A stretch of 64,000 nucleotides of DNA from Bacteroidota bacterium (GTDB lineage Bacteria > Bacteroidota > Ignavibacteria > Palsa-1295). This document shows, piece after piece, positions 5,945 through 14,793 of this stretch. The notes beneath the pieces are model-generated. The model worked only from the letters and a program-made list of their open reading frames with translations. It made no database searches and was not told the DNA's origin. Position 1 is the stretch's first letter. Each line of letters starts with the position of its first letter. The stretch covers positions 88,833-152,832 of the forward strand of contig JAJPIQ010000032.1 in assembly GCA_021324685.1 (NCBI GenBank), read 5' to 3'. Both the position numbers and the translations under genes were made by a program.

Positions 5945-7478
5945 CGGTGAGTTCCGGGCCCGCAAGGGCGTGGGGCCTCGTGGGCAACAAAAGCAGCTTT
6001 ACTTTCGCGGGACGATGAACGAGTGCCGCGCATGGTGGGCTGAAATGACGCGTCGGATCGAAGGCGGTTTGCCGCTCTTCGCGCCGATCGATGGGCTGTC
6101 GTGGCCCACGAAACACGCCGACGCCGAGTCCGAGGGTGACCGTCACATCCACTCCGGGACTACGCTCTACCAACTCGCAGAGGATTACCGCAAGCATCCC
6201 GATCTATATGTGTCGCGCGCCCGCTCGACAAAAACCGAGATCGACTATGCGTTCCGCGTTTTCCTGGACTGGTGCGACCGGAACGGGATTCGTTCCATCG
6301 ACGAAATGCAGGCGCGTGGGGAAGATTTTTACGCGTGGATGGTCGGCGCCTTCGGAGAAAAAGAATACGCGATCGTGAACGTGATGAAGCGCGTGAAAAA
6401 GCTCTTCAAGTTCGCGCTCGCAAAGCGCCGTCGCGACCCCTCGTATTGCTCGCTGCAATTTAACCCCCTTGAAGACTGCAACCCGCCACAACCCACGCGA
6501 GGCGAGGTCCGCTTCTTAACGAAGGAGAGCGAGCACCCTAAACTCCGGGAATTCATGCGGGTTCCCGAAATGGAGCCCTACGGAACAGAGGAGTATTGGC
6601 GCGGGGTATGGGAACTCCTTTACTACACGGGGATGCGGCCGGGCGAGCTCTGTCATTTACGGTGGAGAAAAGTTCACTTAGCCGATGGGTATATTCTCAT
6701 CGACCGAACCGCTAAGAGCGAAGCCGAACGGTTAGGCGAGGAGGCGTTCAGCCCCAAGGTCCGAAAGCGAAGCTCAAGCTTCAATCGCATCGAACTTCAC
6801 CCCAAAGCCGTGCAGTGGCTCGAGTATTTTAAGGCGCTCCAGTCGCGCGGCCGCTTTTGTGTAGGGGTGAAGGCGGGGACATTCGCTGCGCCACCGCTCG
6901 AAGAAGAGGTCGTGGACGCGATCCTGGCCTATATCGCCGAGGTGGATCGCGCTGTGCCGGCGTCCGAACTCTACGACGCACTGGTGGCTCGCGAAGTTAT
7001 TGAGCCATATACCCAAGCCGCTCCTGCGCGATACCTGGCGATCCGCCTGGCGCGCACCGACGTGGGTGGGGAACTGGCCCGCAGAGGGCTGGAACGAAAG
7101 TACGGTTTCCCACGTCACTTCCCGGAGGGTGACGCCGAAATCATGCACCCCTCCGGCGAGAAGCAGGTTACCGTTCCTATCTTTCGAGAGCCCGGTCCGT
7201 ACGTAATTGGAGGCGCGAAGCCGATGCGGGAGCACACCGTGTACGATTACTACTGCCGCCTCATCGAACGGACGATGGCCGCCTATCCCGAGCTCGATCT
7301 AAGCGACACATCCCCCAAGGTGTTTCGAGCGTCGATCGGCAGCCACATGCTCCAACTGAGGGAGGACCTCGTGCGTGTTTCGCGCTTCCTTCGTCATTCG
7401 AGCGTGAAAGTCACGGAAGCTCATTACGCATCGCTGCTCCGAAGCGACATTCGTGCCGCGGTGTCGATTGTACCATAA
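5895..7478 (+). CDS. Tyrosine recombinase (phage integrase) with an inserted domain
   Basis: A 527-residue integrase. It has a basic N-terminus and an arm-binding-like domain (about residues 1-60), a core-binding domain (about 95-200) and a catalytic domain beginning at YYTGMRPGELCHLRW (first Arg). The C-terminal part has SPKVFRAS, LRHSSVKVTEAHYASL with the His and the tyrosine nucleophile; the usual His of the HxxR box is Lys here (KVFR). Between the first Arg and the C-terminal motifs is a long insertion (about residues 330-430) containing VVDAILAYIAEVDRAVPASE, which looks like a winged-helix module. It is longer than typical phage integrases. It lies next to the element end and 15 nt before its partner gene. 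Confidence 0.9.
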   Translation: MEKKKRRTSTGIRPLGNGEFRARKGVGPRGQQKQLYFRGTMNECRAWWAEMTRRIEGGLPLFAPIDGLSWPTKHADAESEGDRHIHSGTTLYQLAEDYRKHPDLYVSRARSTKTEIDYAFRVFLDWCDRNGIRSIDEMQARGEDFYAWMVGAFGEKEYAIVNVMKRVKKLFKFALAKRRRDPSYCSLQFNPLEDCNPPQPTRGEVRFLTKESEHPKLREFMRVPEMEPYGTEEYWRGVWELLYYTGMRPGELCHLRWRKVHLADGYILIDRTAKSEAERLGEEAFSPKVRKRSSSFNRIELHPKAVQWLEYFKALQSRGRFCVGVKAGTFAAPPLEEEVVDAILAYIAEVDRAVPASELYDALVAREVIEPYTQAAPARYLAIRLARTDVGGELARRGLERKYGFPRHFPEGDAEIMHPSGEKQVTVPIFREPGPYVIGGAKPMREHTVYDYYCRLIERTMAAYPELDLSDTSPKVFRASIGSHMLQLREDLVRVSRFLRHSSVKVTEAHYASLLRSDIRAAVSIVP

Positions 7479-7493
7479 CAAACCAAAACGACA

Positions 7494-8375
7494 ATGAATA
7501 GACAAGATACCCTGTCCAGGGTCGTCGAAGAACTACGAACCGAACTCGGAGAAGTCCGAGCGGAACTTAAAGCGATCGAAGTACGCGGGCCGGCCTTACG
7601 CAGCAGAGAAGAGCGTATCGCCCAGGCGCTCGATACGTTAGTAGGGGAAGGTTCCACGGGCGATCCGGCGTGGCTGAAAGTGCCGCGGATTACGAACGAG
7701 GGCTTGGAGCGCTGTCACGCCCCCGCGCCCAGGAAAGACAAAACTAAGGCGTCGCCTCGCGCCAAGATGCAGTTGACCGACGGCCACGTCTTGGAGGCTG
7801 CAATCTTTATTCAATCGAAGGGACGCCCGCAGCGGTCCGCCGAAATCTTTCAACACCTGGTGCATGGCGGCTTCCTTACGGTGCCCGAAGGTTCTGAAAT
7901 GCCGACCAAGGCATTCGGCATCCGGTTGGGTAGTATCGACCAGAACCTTATCGTGTACGATCGGACGAACAAGACCTGGTCGCTGAAAGACCCGTCGCCA
8001 AAAGAAAAGCTGCGGCGTCATAAGTCGAATCCGGAGACGCGCATTCTTCCGTCGTCACCGATCGCCCGCAAGGACCATCTGTTCGTGAGGATCGTTAAGC
8101 GTATTCTCGACCGCACCGGAACCGCAATGTCGTCGCAGTCGATCTACGCCGAGCTTCAGGAGGAACGTGACTTTCGACTGATTCCACAACCCGTCGAAAC
8201 GTACATTGATTTTATCGGAACTCTTGCGACGTATAAAGACTTTTTTGCGCTCGATGAAACAACGCAGCTCTTTTACTCCGTCGCCGATGATCCGGTTCAC
8301 AACCGTCGAGGCATCGCGGCGGATGGAATTGCGCCCGGCCTCTACACGAATGGTCGAGCCTACGCCGCGCGTTGA
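7494..8375 (+). CDS. Integrase-linked protein: coiled coil plus two winged-helix (HARE-HTH-like) domains
   Basis: A 293-residue protein. Residues about 1-50 form a heptad-like coiled coil (VVEELRTELGEVRAELKAIE). Two similar modules follow: one near residues 95-165 (AAIFIQSKGRPQRSAEIFQH ... NKTWSLKD) and one near 195-265 (IVKRILDRTGTAMSSQSIYA ... TQLFYSV). Both have the helix-helix-helix-wing pattern of HARE-HTH-type domains, and the integrase insertion looks related. The 15-nt gap to the integrase and the position at the element end suggest a recombination accessory or directionality factor. That role is inference. Confidence 0.6.
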   Translation: MNRQDTLSRVVEELRTELGEVRAELKAIEVRGPALRSREERIAQALDTLVGEGSTGDPAWLKVPRITNEGLERCHAPAPRKDKTKASPRAKMQLTDGHVLEAAIFIQSKGRPQRSAEIFQHLVHGGFLTVPEGSEMPTKAFGIRLGSIDQNLIVYDRTNKTWSLKDPSPKEKLRRHKSNPETRILPSSPIARKDHLFVRIVKRILDRTGTAMSSQSIYAELQEERDFRLIPQPVETYIDFIGTLATYKDFFALDETTQLFYSVADDPVHNRRGIAADGIAPGLYTNGRAYAAR

Positions 8376-8398
8376 AATAGCAGAGGGGGTCCCCACGC

Positions 8399-8419
8399 CG
8401 GTATGTTATCGGTATGTTA
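8399..8419 (+). repeat. Two 10-bp direct repeats one helical turn apart
   Basis: CGGTATGTTA occurs at 8399-8408 and 8410-8419, an 11-bp period, just after the last element gene. Same-face repeats beside an integrase gene could be arm-type integrase or accessory-protein sites at the element end. Confidence 0.4.
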
Positions 8420-8450
8420 CGACCTCTTTCCCCGCATTCTTGATAAACTT

Positions 8451-8486
8451 AAAAGCCTCGAATCCAATTCATATTTGAGGCTTTTC
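8451..8486 (+). terminator. Intrinsic terminator at the end of the integrase operon
   Basis: AAAAGCCTC (8451-8459) pairs perfectly with GAGGCTTTT (8477-8485) around a 17-nt loop. The 5-end A-run and 3-end T-run make it usable in both directions. It separates the element from the tRNA gene 6 nt downstream. Confidence 0.7.
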
Positions 8487-8491
8487 TATAT

Positions 8492-8565
8492 TCCTGAGTA
8501 GCTCAGTTGGTTAGAGCATCTGACTGTTAATCAGAGGGTCGTAGGTTCAAGTCCTACCTCAGGAG
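8492..8565 (+). tRNA. tRNA-Asn (anticodon GTT)
   Basis: A 74-nt cloverleaf. TCCTGAG pairs with CTCAGGA (8558-8564) and the discriminator is G8565. The D-arm is GCTCAGTTGGTTAGAGC, the anticodon stem TCTGA/TCAGA encloses CTGTTAA with GTT at 8526-8528, and the T-arm contains GGTTCAAGTCC. CCA is not encoded. It abuts the integrated element, but the element lies on its 5' side. Confidence 0.95.
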
Positions 8566-8728
8566 CTTCTCCCGTAAAAGCTCTATAGTGTGCTGTGGCA
8601 CCTCACTCGTTTGCTGCGGTAAGTCACTCATTTGTGACCTGATTTATCAGGGTTTGTATGGTTACCATTTGAGGGTTGGCGAGTCTTCTGAATGATGCCG
8701 TACATGGCATTGCAAACTCTCGAATTAC

Positions 8729-10282
8729 ATGGGTCACAGGTTATGGGTTCGGTCCATGGGGTGGACCGCCGGCAAAGTACGCCCGGAAGTTACGCTGGCC
8801 TTGATTTGCACTTTAGTGCTTCCCACACTTTGCTTTTATCCCTTTTACACAGATATCGATGTCCATCATTGTATCGCTCTTGAAGTCATCCGGTCATCGG
8901 ACGCACCGTACCGAGCTAGTTTTGTAGCAAATTTGCCGGGTATTGTAGTAATTCATATTATTGCAATAAAGATATTTGGTCCATCGGTCCTGGGCTTTCG
9001 GTTTCTGGAAATTATTGTACAGGCGACGATCGTGATGATAATGTATAAGGTCCTTCGTTTGTGGATCTCACAGACCCCGGCACAAATTGGAGTCTCGCTG
9101 TATGCCTTTATATATGTTCACGGCCCCGGTTTCTATCTGGGTCATCCGGACTGTTTTGCGGTGCTCCCTATCGCCTGTGCCATTGGTTTTCTCATTCGAG
9201 GATTTCGAAGTTCAAAGGGCGTTCGGCGAACGCTATTTTTTATTGGAAGTGGGGCAGCCTATGGAGCCGCCACGTGTTTTCGCCCGACCTTTGGGCTCCT
9301 CCTGTTTGCACCGATTCTATTCTTATTCGATCTGCGAGTGCGGGACAGCTATAAAGACATTGCTCTTGTTATGATCGGGTTTACCGCGATCGTTGCGATA
9401 TGCGTGATGAGTTACGCCGGTTCCGCACAGGGGATCGGAGCATTGTATACTTCTATCGTTATTTATAATTTCGAAGTGTATTCGCATGCGTTTCAATGGA
9501 CCGCGTATTCGAAACGCTCGTATGTTATTGCGGGCTTGGCGGGTGTGTGGACCCTTTTGATCTGGCAGCGCACACGATCGGGTGAACCATTTGAAATCAG
9601 GCCTCGAAATTCCGGCGAAAGACGATTCCTGGCCGTAACTTTTATTGCGCTGCTGGCTGGTATTGCGAGCATGTTCCGATTTTCGGGGTACCATCTGACC
9701 CCGGTTTTTGCGCTCTTCATTCCGGTCCTGGCAGCGACCGTATGGGAATGGAGTAACGAAGGCAGAGGTCGAAAAATATTGTTCCGGCTCGTATATTTTG
9801 GAACGATCATTTATCTTTACCCCTGGGGACAGATCGAAGGAATGTGTCGGAACACGCCGCACGCACAAGCGTTTTCGGACGAATGGTATTCCGACTCCAT
9901 CTCCTCCCGAGCCGCGTCGTATGCACTCGCACACAGCAAACCCACGGACGCTATCGAAGCGACGTTTTGTCCGGCAGTACGTTGGCGGATCGACCGGCCA
10001 CGAGCTACTCGGTTTAACATACCGCAATGCATCTTATTGACCACGCCAAATGGAGGATTCACATCGTATCAGCGGGATTGGCAGGCAGAATATATTCACG
10101 CGATCCTCGAAACCCGTCCAAAATATTACATCATGCTAAATCTCGCCGATTCATCGGGGACGGACTCGGTGCTCAAGGGGATGTTTACGATCCCTGGCTT
10201 TCAGGACCTGCTCGACCGAAATTATCGGCTCGATACCGTGATCGGAAGATATTTTTTCTATCTGCGAAACGATCTTAAATAA
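8729..10282 (+). CDS. GT-C-like multi-pass membrane glycosyltransferase (paralogue A)
   Basis: A 517-residue protein with about 10-11 membrane segments. The first periplasmic loop holds YPFYTDIDVHHC and ANLPGIVVIH, resembling the acidic catalytic loop of PMT/ArnT-type GT-C enzymes that use lipid-linked sugars. A soluble C-terminal domain carries RWRIDRPRATRF, GGFTSYQRDWQAEY and IPGFQDLL...DTVIGRYFFY. The same signatures occur in the genes at 24171, 25713 and 37338, so this is a paralogue family. The substrate is unknown. The start is the ATG at 8729, or the ATG at 8756 judging from paralogue N-termini. Confidence 0.75.
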   Translation: MGHRLWVRSMGWTAGKVRPEVTLALICTLVLPTLCFYPFYTDIDVHHCIALEVIRSSDAPYRASFVANLPGIVVIHIIAIKIFGPSVLGFRFLEIIVQATIVMIMYKVLRLWISQTPAQIGVSLYAFIYVHGPGFYLGHPDCFAVLPIACAIGFLIRGFRSSKGVRRTLFFIGSGAAYGAATCFRPTFGLLLFAPILFLFDLRVRDSYKDIALVMIGFTAIVAICVMSYAGSAQGIGALYTSIVIYNFEVYSHAFQWTAYSKRSYVIAGLAGVWTLLIWQRTRSGEPFEIRPRNSGERRFLAVTFIALLAGIASMFRFSGYHLTPVFALFIPVLAATVWEWSNEGRGRKILFRLVYFGTIIYLYPWGQIEGMCRNTPHAQAFSDEWYSDSISSRAASYALAHSKPTDAIEATFCPAVRWRIDRPRATRFNIPQCILLTTPNGGFTSYQRDWQAEYIHAILETRPKYYIMLNLADSSGTDSVLKGMFTIPGFQDLLDRNYRLDTVIGRYFFYLRNDLK

Positions 10283-10380
10283 TGACCTGACTACCCGATT
10301 CCTCGCAATAATCGCATGGCTCATCTTTGAATCCTTATGAGACGATCGAATGTTCGTATGCTCAATCATCTCATTCACCG

Positions 10381-11085
10381 ATGCTCACGAAACGCCCCTC
10401 GCATGAACGCGGCCATTTCGACCATGGCTGGCTAAAGACGTACCACACCTTTTCCTTTGCCGATTATTACGATCCGGCGAATACGCAGTTCCGAAGCCTG
10501 CGTGTGATCAACGATGACCGCATTGCGGCGGGACGCGGCTTCGGAATGCACCCTCATCGGGATATGGAGATTATCACCTATATTCTTTCGGGGGAAATTC
10601 GTCATGAGGACTCGATGGGAAACGCCGGGACCATTCGGGCCGGTGATGTCCAGCGCATGACGGCCGGTACCGGCATTGTTCATAGCGAGTTCAACCCCTC
10701 GGAGAGCGAGCCAGTCCATTTGCTGCAGATTTGGTTATTTCCTTCACGGCAGGGCCTGAAGCCAGGATACGAACAGCGCACGTTTCACGATCAGGACAAG
10801 CGGAACACGCTCTGCCGTATCGCCTCTCACGACGGAAGAAACGACAGCGTGACCATTCACCAGGATGCGTCGGTCTATGCGAGTGTCGTTTCCGACGGCG
10901 CGGTACTCACGCACCATTTTATTGCCGGTCGTGCTGGCTTTTTACAGGTCGCTCGAGGAAAACTTACCGTGAATGACCTGCCGCTTTCGCATGGCGATAG
11001 CGTAGCCCTTGAAGACGAACCGGAAATTCGAATTACCGCTCCGGAAAATGGCGAGGCCGAATTTTTGTTCTTCGATCTCGGCTAA
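10381..11085 (+). CDS. Pirin family protein (YhhW type)
   Basis: A 234-residue bicupin. The start MLTKRPSHERGHFDHGWLKT matches the YhhW-type pirin N-terminus. FSFADYYDP, RVINDDRIAAGRGFGMHPHR and MTAGTGIVHSEFNPS contain the family His/Glu metal ligands of the first cupin domain. Some members have quercetin dioxygenase activity and others are redox-linked regulators. An earlier ATG at 10327 exists but adds residues not typical of the family. It is followed after 2 nt by a flavin reductase, suggesting a stress or detoxification operon. Confidence 0.9.
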   Translation: MLTKRPSHERGHFDHGWLKTYHTFSFADYYDPANTQFRSLRVINDDRIAAGRGFGMHPHRDMEIITYILSGEIRHEDSMGNAGTIRAGDVQRMTAGTGIVHSEFNPSESEPVHLLQIWLFPSRQGLKPGYEQRTFHDQDKRNTLCRIASHDGRNDSVTIHQDASVYASVVSDGAVLTHHFIAGRAGFLQVARGKLTVNDLPLSHGDSVALEDEPEIRITAPENGEAEFLFFDLG

Positions 11086-11087
11086 CG

Positions 11088-11633
11088 ATGAATATTCTCG
11101 TTCTTCTCGGCAGTCTTAGAAATGGCTCCTATAATCGGATGGCGATGAACTCCGCCGAAGCGGTCGCTCCGAAGGAAATGCAGTTCGAATTTGCCGAGAT
11201 TGGCGATCTGCCACTGTATAATCAGGACGTCGAAAATGCGGGCATTCCCGCGCCGGTCGTGCGACTGAAGGACCAAATACGAAAAGCAGACGGACTGCTT
11301 TTTGTCACTCCCGAATATAATTATTCGATGCCGGGCGTACTAAAGAACGCGATCGACTGGGCTTCGCGTCCGCCAAAAGAAAATCCGTTCAACGGAAAAC
11401 CGTGCGCGATCATGAGCGCCTCGACCGGTATGGGCGGTGGCGCGAAAGCACAATATCATTTGCGGCAATCGTGCGTGTTCATCAATGTGATCCCAATGAA
11501 CCGGCCGGAAGTGATCATTACGAAGGCGATGGAGAAGTTCGACGCCGAAGGTACGCTGACCGACGAGGCGACGAAAAAGATCGTCACCGCCTTCATGCAG
11601 TCCTTCAAGGAATGGGTAGAACGATTTCATTGA
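11088..11633 (+). CDS. NAD(P)H-dependent FMN reductase
   Basis: A 181-residue flavodoxin-like protein. It has [15 protein letters not shown] (phosphate-binding loop), [20 protein letters not shown] (the PEYN...P.LKNAID signature of the ChrR/YieF-type FMN reductases) and [11 protein letters not shown]. Members reduce FMN, quinones or azo and metal compounds using NAD(P)H. Its start follows the pirin stop by 2 nt and its end overlaps the RidA gene by 22 nt, so the three are co-transcribed. Confidence 0.9.
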   Translation: MNILVLLGSLRNGSYNRMAMNSAEAVAPKEMQFEFAEIGDLPLYNQDVENAGIPAPVVRLKDQIRKADGLLFVTPEYNYSMPGVLKNAIDWASRPPKENPFNGKPCAIMSASTGMGGGAKAQYHLRQSCVFINVIPMNRPEVIITKAMEKFDAEGTLTDEATKKIVTAFMQSFKEWVERFH

Positions 11634-12028
11634 GTTCCGAGCGTCGTTATTATTCGAGCGAAACCCCGTGGGAACCGATTGTCGGCTATGCCCGCGCGGT
11701 CAAGGTCGGGAACACTATTTATGTCTCCGGTACGACCGCGACCGGCCCCGATGGAGCGATCGTGGGCGTGGGGGACGCGGAGGCCCAAACCGTTCAGTGT
11801 ATTCGTAACATCGAGTCCGCGCTCCACGCGCTCGGGGCGGCGCTGAAGGACGTCGTTCGAACACGCATTTTTGTGACCGATATCGCACGCGATTGGGAGG
11901 CGGTGGGTCGCACGCACGGAACGTTCTTCGGCGACGTTCGACCGGCGACGAGCATGGTGGAAGTTTCCCGTTTGATCGATCCCTGCATGCTTGTTGAGAT
12001 CGAAGCCGAAGCAATTATCTCGGAATGA
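11612..12028 (+). CDS. RidA/YjgF family protein
   Basis: A 138-residue protein starting [56 protein letters not shown] and the C-terminal [20 protein letters not shown] follow the RidA pattern, including the Arg before the IFVTD strand that binds the carboxylate of imines. RidA proteins hydrolyse reactive enamines and imines from amino-acid metabolism. The upstream part of this open frame (from 11402) is a shadow of the FMN reductase gene. Confidence 0.88.
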   Translation: MGRTISLSSERRYYSSETPWEPIVGYARAVKVGNTIYVSGTTATGPDGAIVGVGDAEAQTVQCIRNIESALHALGAALKDVVRTRIFVTDIARDWEAVGRTHGTFFGDVRPATSMVEVSRLIDPCMLVEIEAEAIISE

Positions 12029-12044
12029 GCGGCGTTTTGGAGCC

Positions 12045-13754
12045 ATGCGTTTCACCCTTCACTGTATCCTCGCCGTTGTTGTTCTCGCCTCGGTATCGTC
12101 CTGCGCTCGAAAGGCCGGCATTCACCACACGCTCCGCGAAGGCAAGGGCGGCAAAAAAATGGGCGGGGCGTTCCATGTGAACGAAACGGCCGATATTCGT
12201 TCCCTCGACCCCGTCCAGATGAACGACCAGTCTTCGGTCCAGGTCGGGGAAAATGTGTACGATCGCCTGCTCGAATTCGATGAGAATCTGAACCTCATTC
12301 CCGGCCTTTCGGCGTTGCCGGAAATTTCGAAGGACGGCATGACCTATACCTACCATCTTCGCACGGACGTCTACTTCCATGACGATCCCTGCTTCCCAGG
12401 TGGAAAGGGAAGGAAATTTGTGGCGTCCGATGTCATTTATTGCTATACGCGCGCGCTCGACAAGACGACAAACACCGGCGCCGAACCCTATTTCAAGTAT
12501 ATCAAGGGGGGTGCGGCTTATTACTCCAGCAATAAACTTCCGCCGGGCGGGATTCCCGGGCTCCAGGCGGCGAACGATTCGACGGTCGTGATCACACTCG
12601 AAAAACCGTTTTCGCCGTTCCTTTTTTATCCGGCGGTCGGCTTCGGATTTATCTATCCACATGAGGCCGTCGATCATTACGGCCGCGATTTCGTCTTTCA
12701 TCCGGTCGGAACCGGTGCGTTCCGGTTTGTCGAATATAAACAGGCACAGTATTGTACGTTGGTCCGCAACGACCGGTATTGGAAGATCGATTCGGCCGGG
12801 AACCGACTGCCCTATCTCGACACGGTACAATTCACGTTCATTCCCGATAATAAAGTCGAACTTCAGCAGTTCGAAGCGAATAAACTCGACCACGTGTATC
12901 GCATTCCAAGCGAATTCTTCCAATCGATGGTCGGGGAGAACAAAGAGCTGAAAGGGAAGTGGTCGAAGTATCACCTGGTCCACGTTCCGGCGCTCGCCGT
13001 CCAATTCTATGGTTTTAATACGACCGATCCGGTCGTAAATAATCGGCACCTCCGCCGCGCGATCGCGTTCGGGGTCGATCGGAATAAGATCATTAAATAT
13101 ATTTTGAAAGGGCAGGCGGCGGGACCGGGAATTTATGGCATTGTCCCGCCGTCGATGCCGGGATATCCGGTCGAACGGGTACACGGTTTTAGTTTCCATC
13201 CCGATAGTGCACTGGCCGAGCTGGCCCTTGCGAAAAAAGAGCTGGGAGGAACGATTCCGGACCTTACGCTCTATTTTAACGAGGGCGGCGGTCGATATAC
13301 CGATGTGGCCGAGGCCATACAATCGCAGATCAAAGAAAATTTGGGGATCGATGTCCATCTCCAAATGCTCGCATTCGCGCAGCTAACGCCGCGGATCGAC
13401 GATGGCAAAGCGCCGTTCTTCCGCTTAGGATGGATCGCCGATTATCCGAACCCAGAAAATTTCCTTAATTTACTCTACGGCAAAAGCATCCCGCCTTCCG
13501 GACCGAGTACGATCAATTCCACGCGATATAATAATCCGGAATTCGATCGATTGTTCGACTCTGCGATCAATGAGACCGACCGGGTAAAGTCATTCCAACT
13601 TTTCGCGCAGGCCGAAGACCTTGCAGTCCAGGACGCACCCTACATTGTGCTCTACTACGATGAAGATTACCACCTGCTGCAACCGAACGTGCAGGATTTC
13701 CCGGCGAATGCCATGTTCCAGCTCGATATGAAGTACTGCTGGTTCAGCGAATAG
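12045..13754 (+). CDS. ABC transporter substrate-binding lipoprotein, family 5 (oligopeptide type)
   Basis: A 569-residue protein. A signal sequence with lipobox VASVSSC is followed by the family 5 core: DIRSLDPVQMND, VGENVYDRLLEFDENLNLIP, TYHLRTDVYFHDDPCF and later RRAIAFGVDRNKII, the usual SBP_bac_5 blocks. It would bind peptides or similar ligands outside the inner membrane and hand them to a Dpp/Opp-type permease. No permease or ATPase genes lie beside it, which is unusual. It starts 16 nt after the RidA stop. The ATG at 12045 is chosen because it gives the signal peptide. Confidence 0.9.
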   Translation: MRFTLHCILAVVVLASVSSCARKAGIHHTLREGKGGKKMGGAFHVNETADIRSLDPVQMNDQSSVQVGENVYDRLLEFDENLNLIPGLSALPEISKDGMTYTYHLRTDVYFHDDPCFPGGKGRKFVASDVIYCYTRALDKTTNTGAEPYFKYIKGGAAYYSSNKLPPGGIPGLQAANDSTVVITLEKPFSPFLFYPAVGFGFIYPHEAVDHYGRDFVFHPVGTGAFRFVEYKQAQYCTLVRNDRYWKIDSAGNRLPYLDTVQFTFIPDNKVELQQFEANKLDHVYRIPSEFFQSMVGENKELKGKWSKYHLVHVPALAVQFYGFNTTDPVVNNRHLRRAIAFGVDRNKIIKYILKGQAAGPGIYGIVPPSMPGYPVERVHGFSFHPDSALAELALAKKELGGTIPDLTLYFNEGGGRYTDVAEAIQSQIKENLGIDVHLQMLAFAQLTPRIDDGKAPFFRLGWIADYPNPENFLNLLYGKSIPPSGPSTINSTRYNNPEFDRLFDSAINETDRVKSFQLFAQAEDLAVQDAPYIVLYYDEDYHLLQPNVQDFPANAMFQLDMKYCWFSE

Positions 13755-13811
13755 GGAATGAAAAACAAAAAGCACGGTGTTTGAATTGCTGAGTTATTTA
13801 ACCTGTTTTCT

Positions 13812-14489
13812 ATGAAACAATCGAGTGTCCTGTTCTTTTTTGTCGGAAGTTTATTTGTCATCGGCTGCGGTCATACGAACAAGTTAGCGCAGTATAAGCT
13901 GCGCGCTCAACCGTTCGAAATGTATTCGGGATCGAATACCACGGCTTCCGCTTCGAGCGATATCAATGGCAGTCCCCACAATGTCACCAGCGATATAGTT
14001 GCCGGACTCACCAGTGGATCGCTTTCGCAGGAAACTACCGAAAAACTTCGGCGCGCTGCCAATTCGGATTCGCTTGCAGCCGAGATCGGACGTTCGTTCG
14101 ATCGCGCGCTTATGACCTATCTTGCCGTGCCGCAGGGCCGTGCGTACGATCCGAAAGCGCTCTATCGTGCCGAAACACAACTTCAAAGTTACAGCCTTAC
14201 TTCCGATAGTACCGGCGTCGCCGCGCACATTTCAGCGACCTCTCGCATTATCGAGCGCTCGACGGGTATCCTGATTTGGCAATACACTTCGAGTAAAGAT
14301 ATCCTGCTCACCTCGAGTAGTTCTTCGATTGCCGGTGCGCGCGCGATGATGAGTGCTGTCAATGCGGCCACGCTTGCCGGAATGAGTGAACACGAAATGG
14401 CGTCGATTTTTTATAGTGCCGCCGCCCAGGTCGGTTCCGATATTGCGGAAACGCTGCGTTCGGACGTCGCTGATCTATCGCAGCATTAA
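13812..14489 (+). CDS. Lipoprotein of unknown function
   Basis: A 225-residue protein with a signal peptide and lipobox (MKQSSVLFFFVGSLFVIGC). The mature part is Ser/Ala/Thr-rich; SRIIERSTGILIWQYTSSKD resembles a strand pair of transport-auxiliary lipoproteins, but this is weak. It stands alone between the peptide-binding protein and a small membrane protein. No function can be assigned. Confidence 0.7.
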   Translation: MKQSSVLFFFVGSLFVIGCGHTNKLAQYKLRAQPFEMYSGSNTTASASSDINGSPHNVTSDIVAGLTSGSLSQETTEKLRRAANSDSLAAEIGRSFDRALMTYLAVPQGRAYDPKALYRAETQLQSYSLTSDSTGVAAHISATSRIIERSTGILIWQYTSSKDILLTSSSSSIAGARAMMSAVNAATLAGMSEHEMASIFYSAAAQVGSDIAETLRSDVADLSQH

Positions 14490-14596
14490 TAGGTCGTCGT
14501 TCGAAAGGAACACGGGTTTGTTACGGTCGAGCAGCCAAAGATCTCGATCTCCGTATAACCCGCCTATTGGCAAGCTTTCTGTACGCTCGCCACAGC

Positions 14597-14761
14597 ATGG
14601 AACATATCGGGACTGTCGTCATCGTTGTCATCGTGTTGGCGCTGATTATCGTATTTGCCGTAGGCCGGGCAGCCCGTAAACAAAAGACGGCCAGCGATAC
14701 GACGGCCTCTAACTCAAAAAAACATCCCGTTCCAGCGCAGTTTTCGGATCGCGGCCACTGA
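14597..14761 (+). CDS. Small single-pass membrane protein
   Basis: A 54-residue protein beginning MEHIGTVVIVVIVLALIIVF, one membrane helix near the N-terminus and then a polar Lys/Ser/Thr tail. It has no Shine-Dalgarno sequence or recognised family. The long, clean hydrophobic segment supports a real gene. Confidence 0.5.
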   Translation: MEHIGTVVIVVIVLALIIVFAVGRAARKQKTASDTTASNSKKHPVPAQFSDRGH

Positions 14762-14793
14762 CAGCCGGTAATGCATCCTTATGGGATGCATCC

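Noticed and set aside
8492..8565. Classical 3'-end tRNA attachment site
   Set aside because: The element lies on the 5' side of the tRNA, so the usual 3'-half restoration model does not fit; left open as a finding.
12015..13364. 449-codon minus-strand frame under the peptide-binding protein
   Set aside because: No domain or signal; the plus strand encodes an SBP family 5 protein with lipobox.
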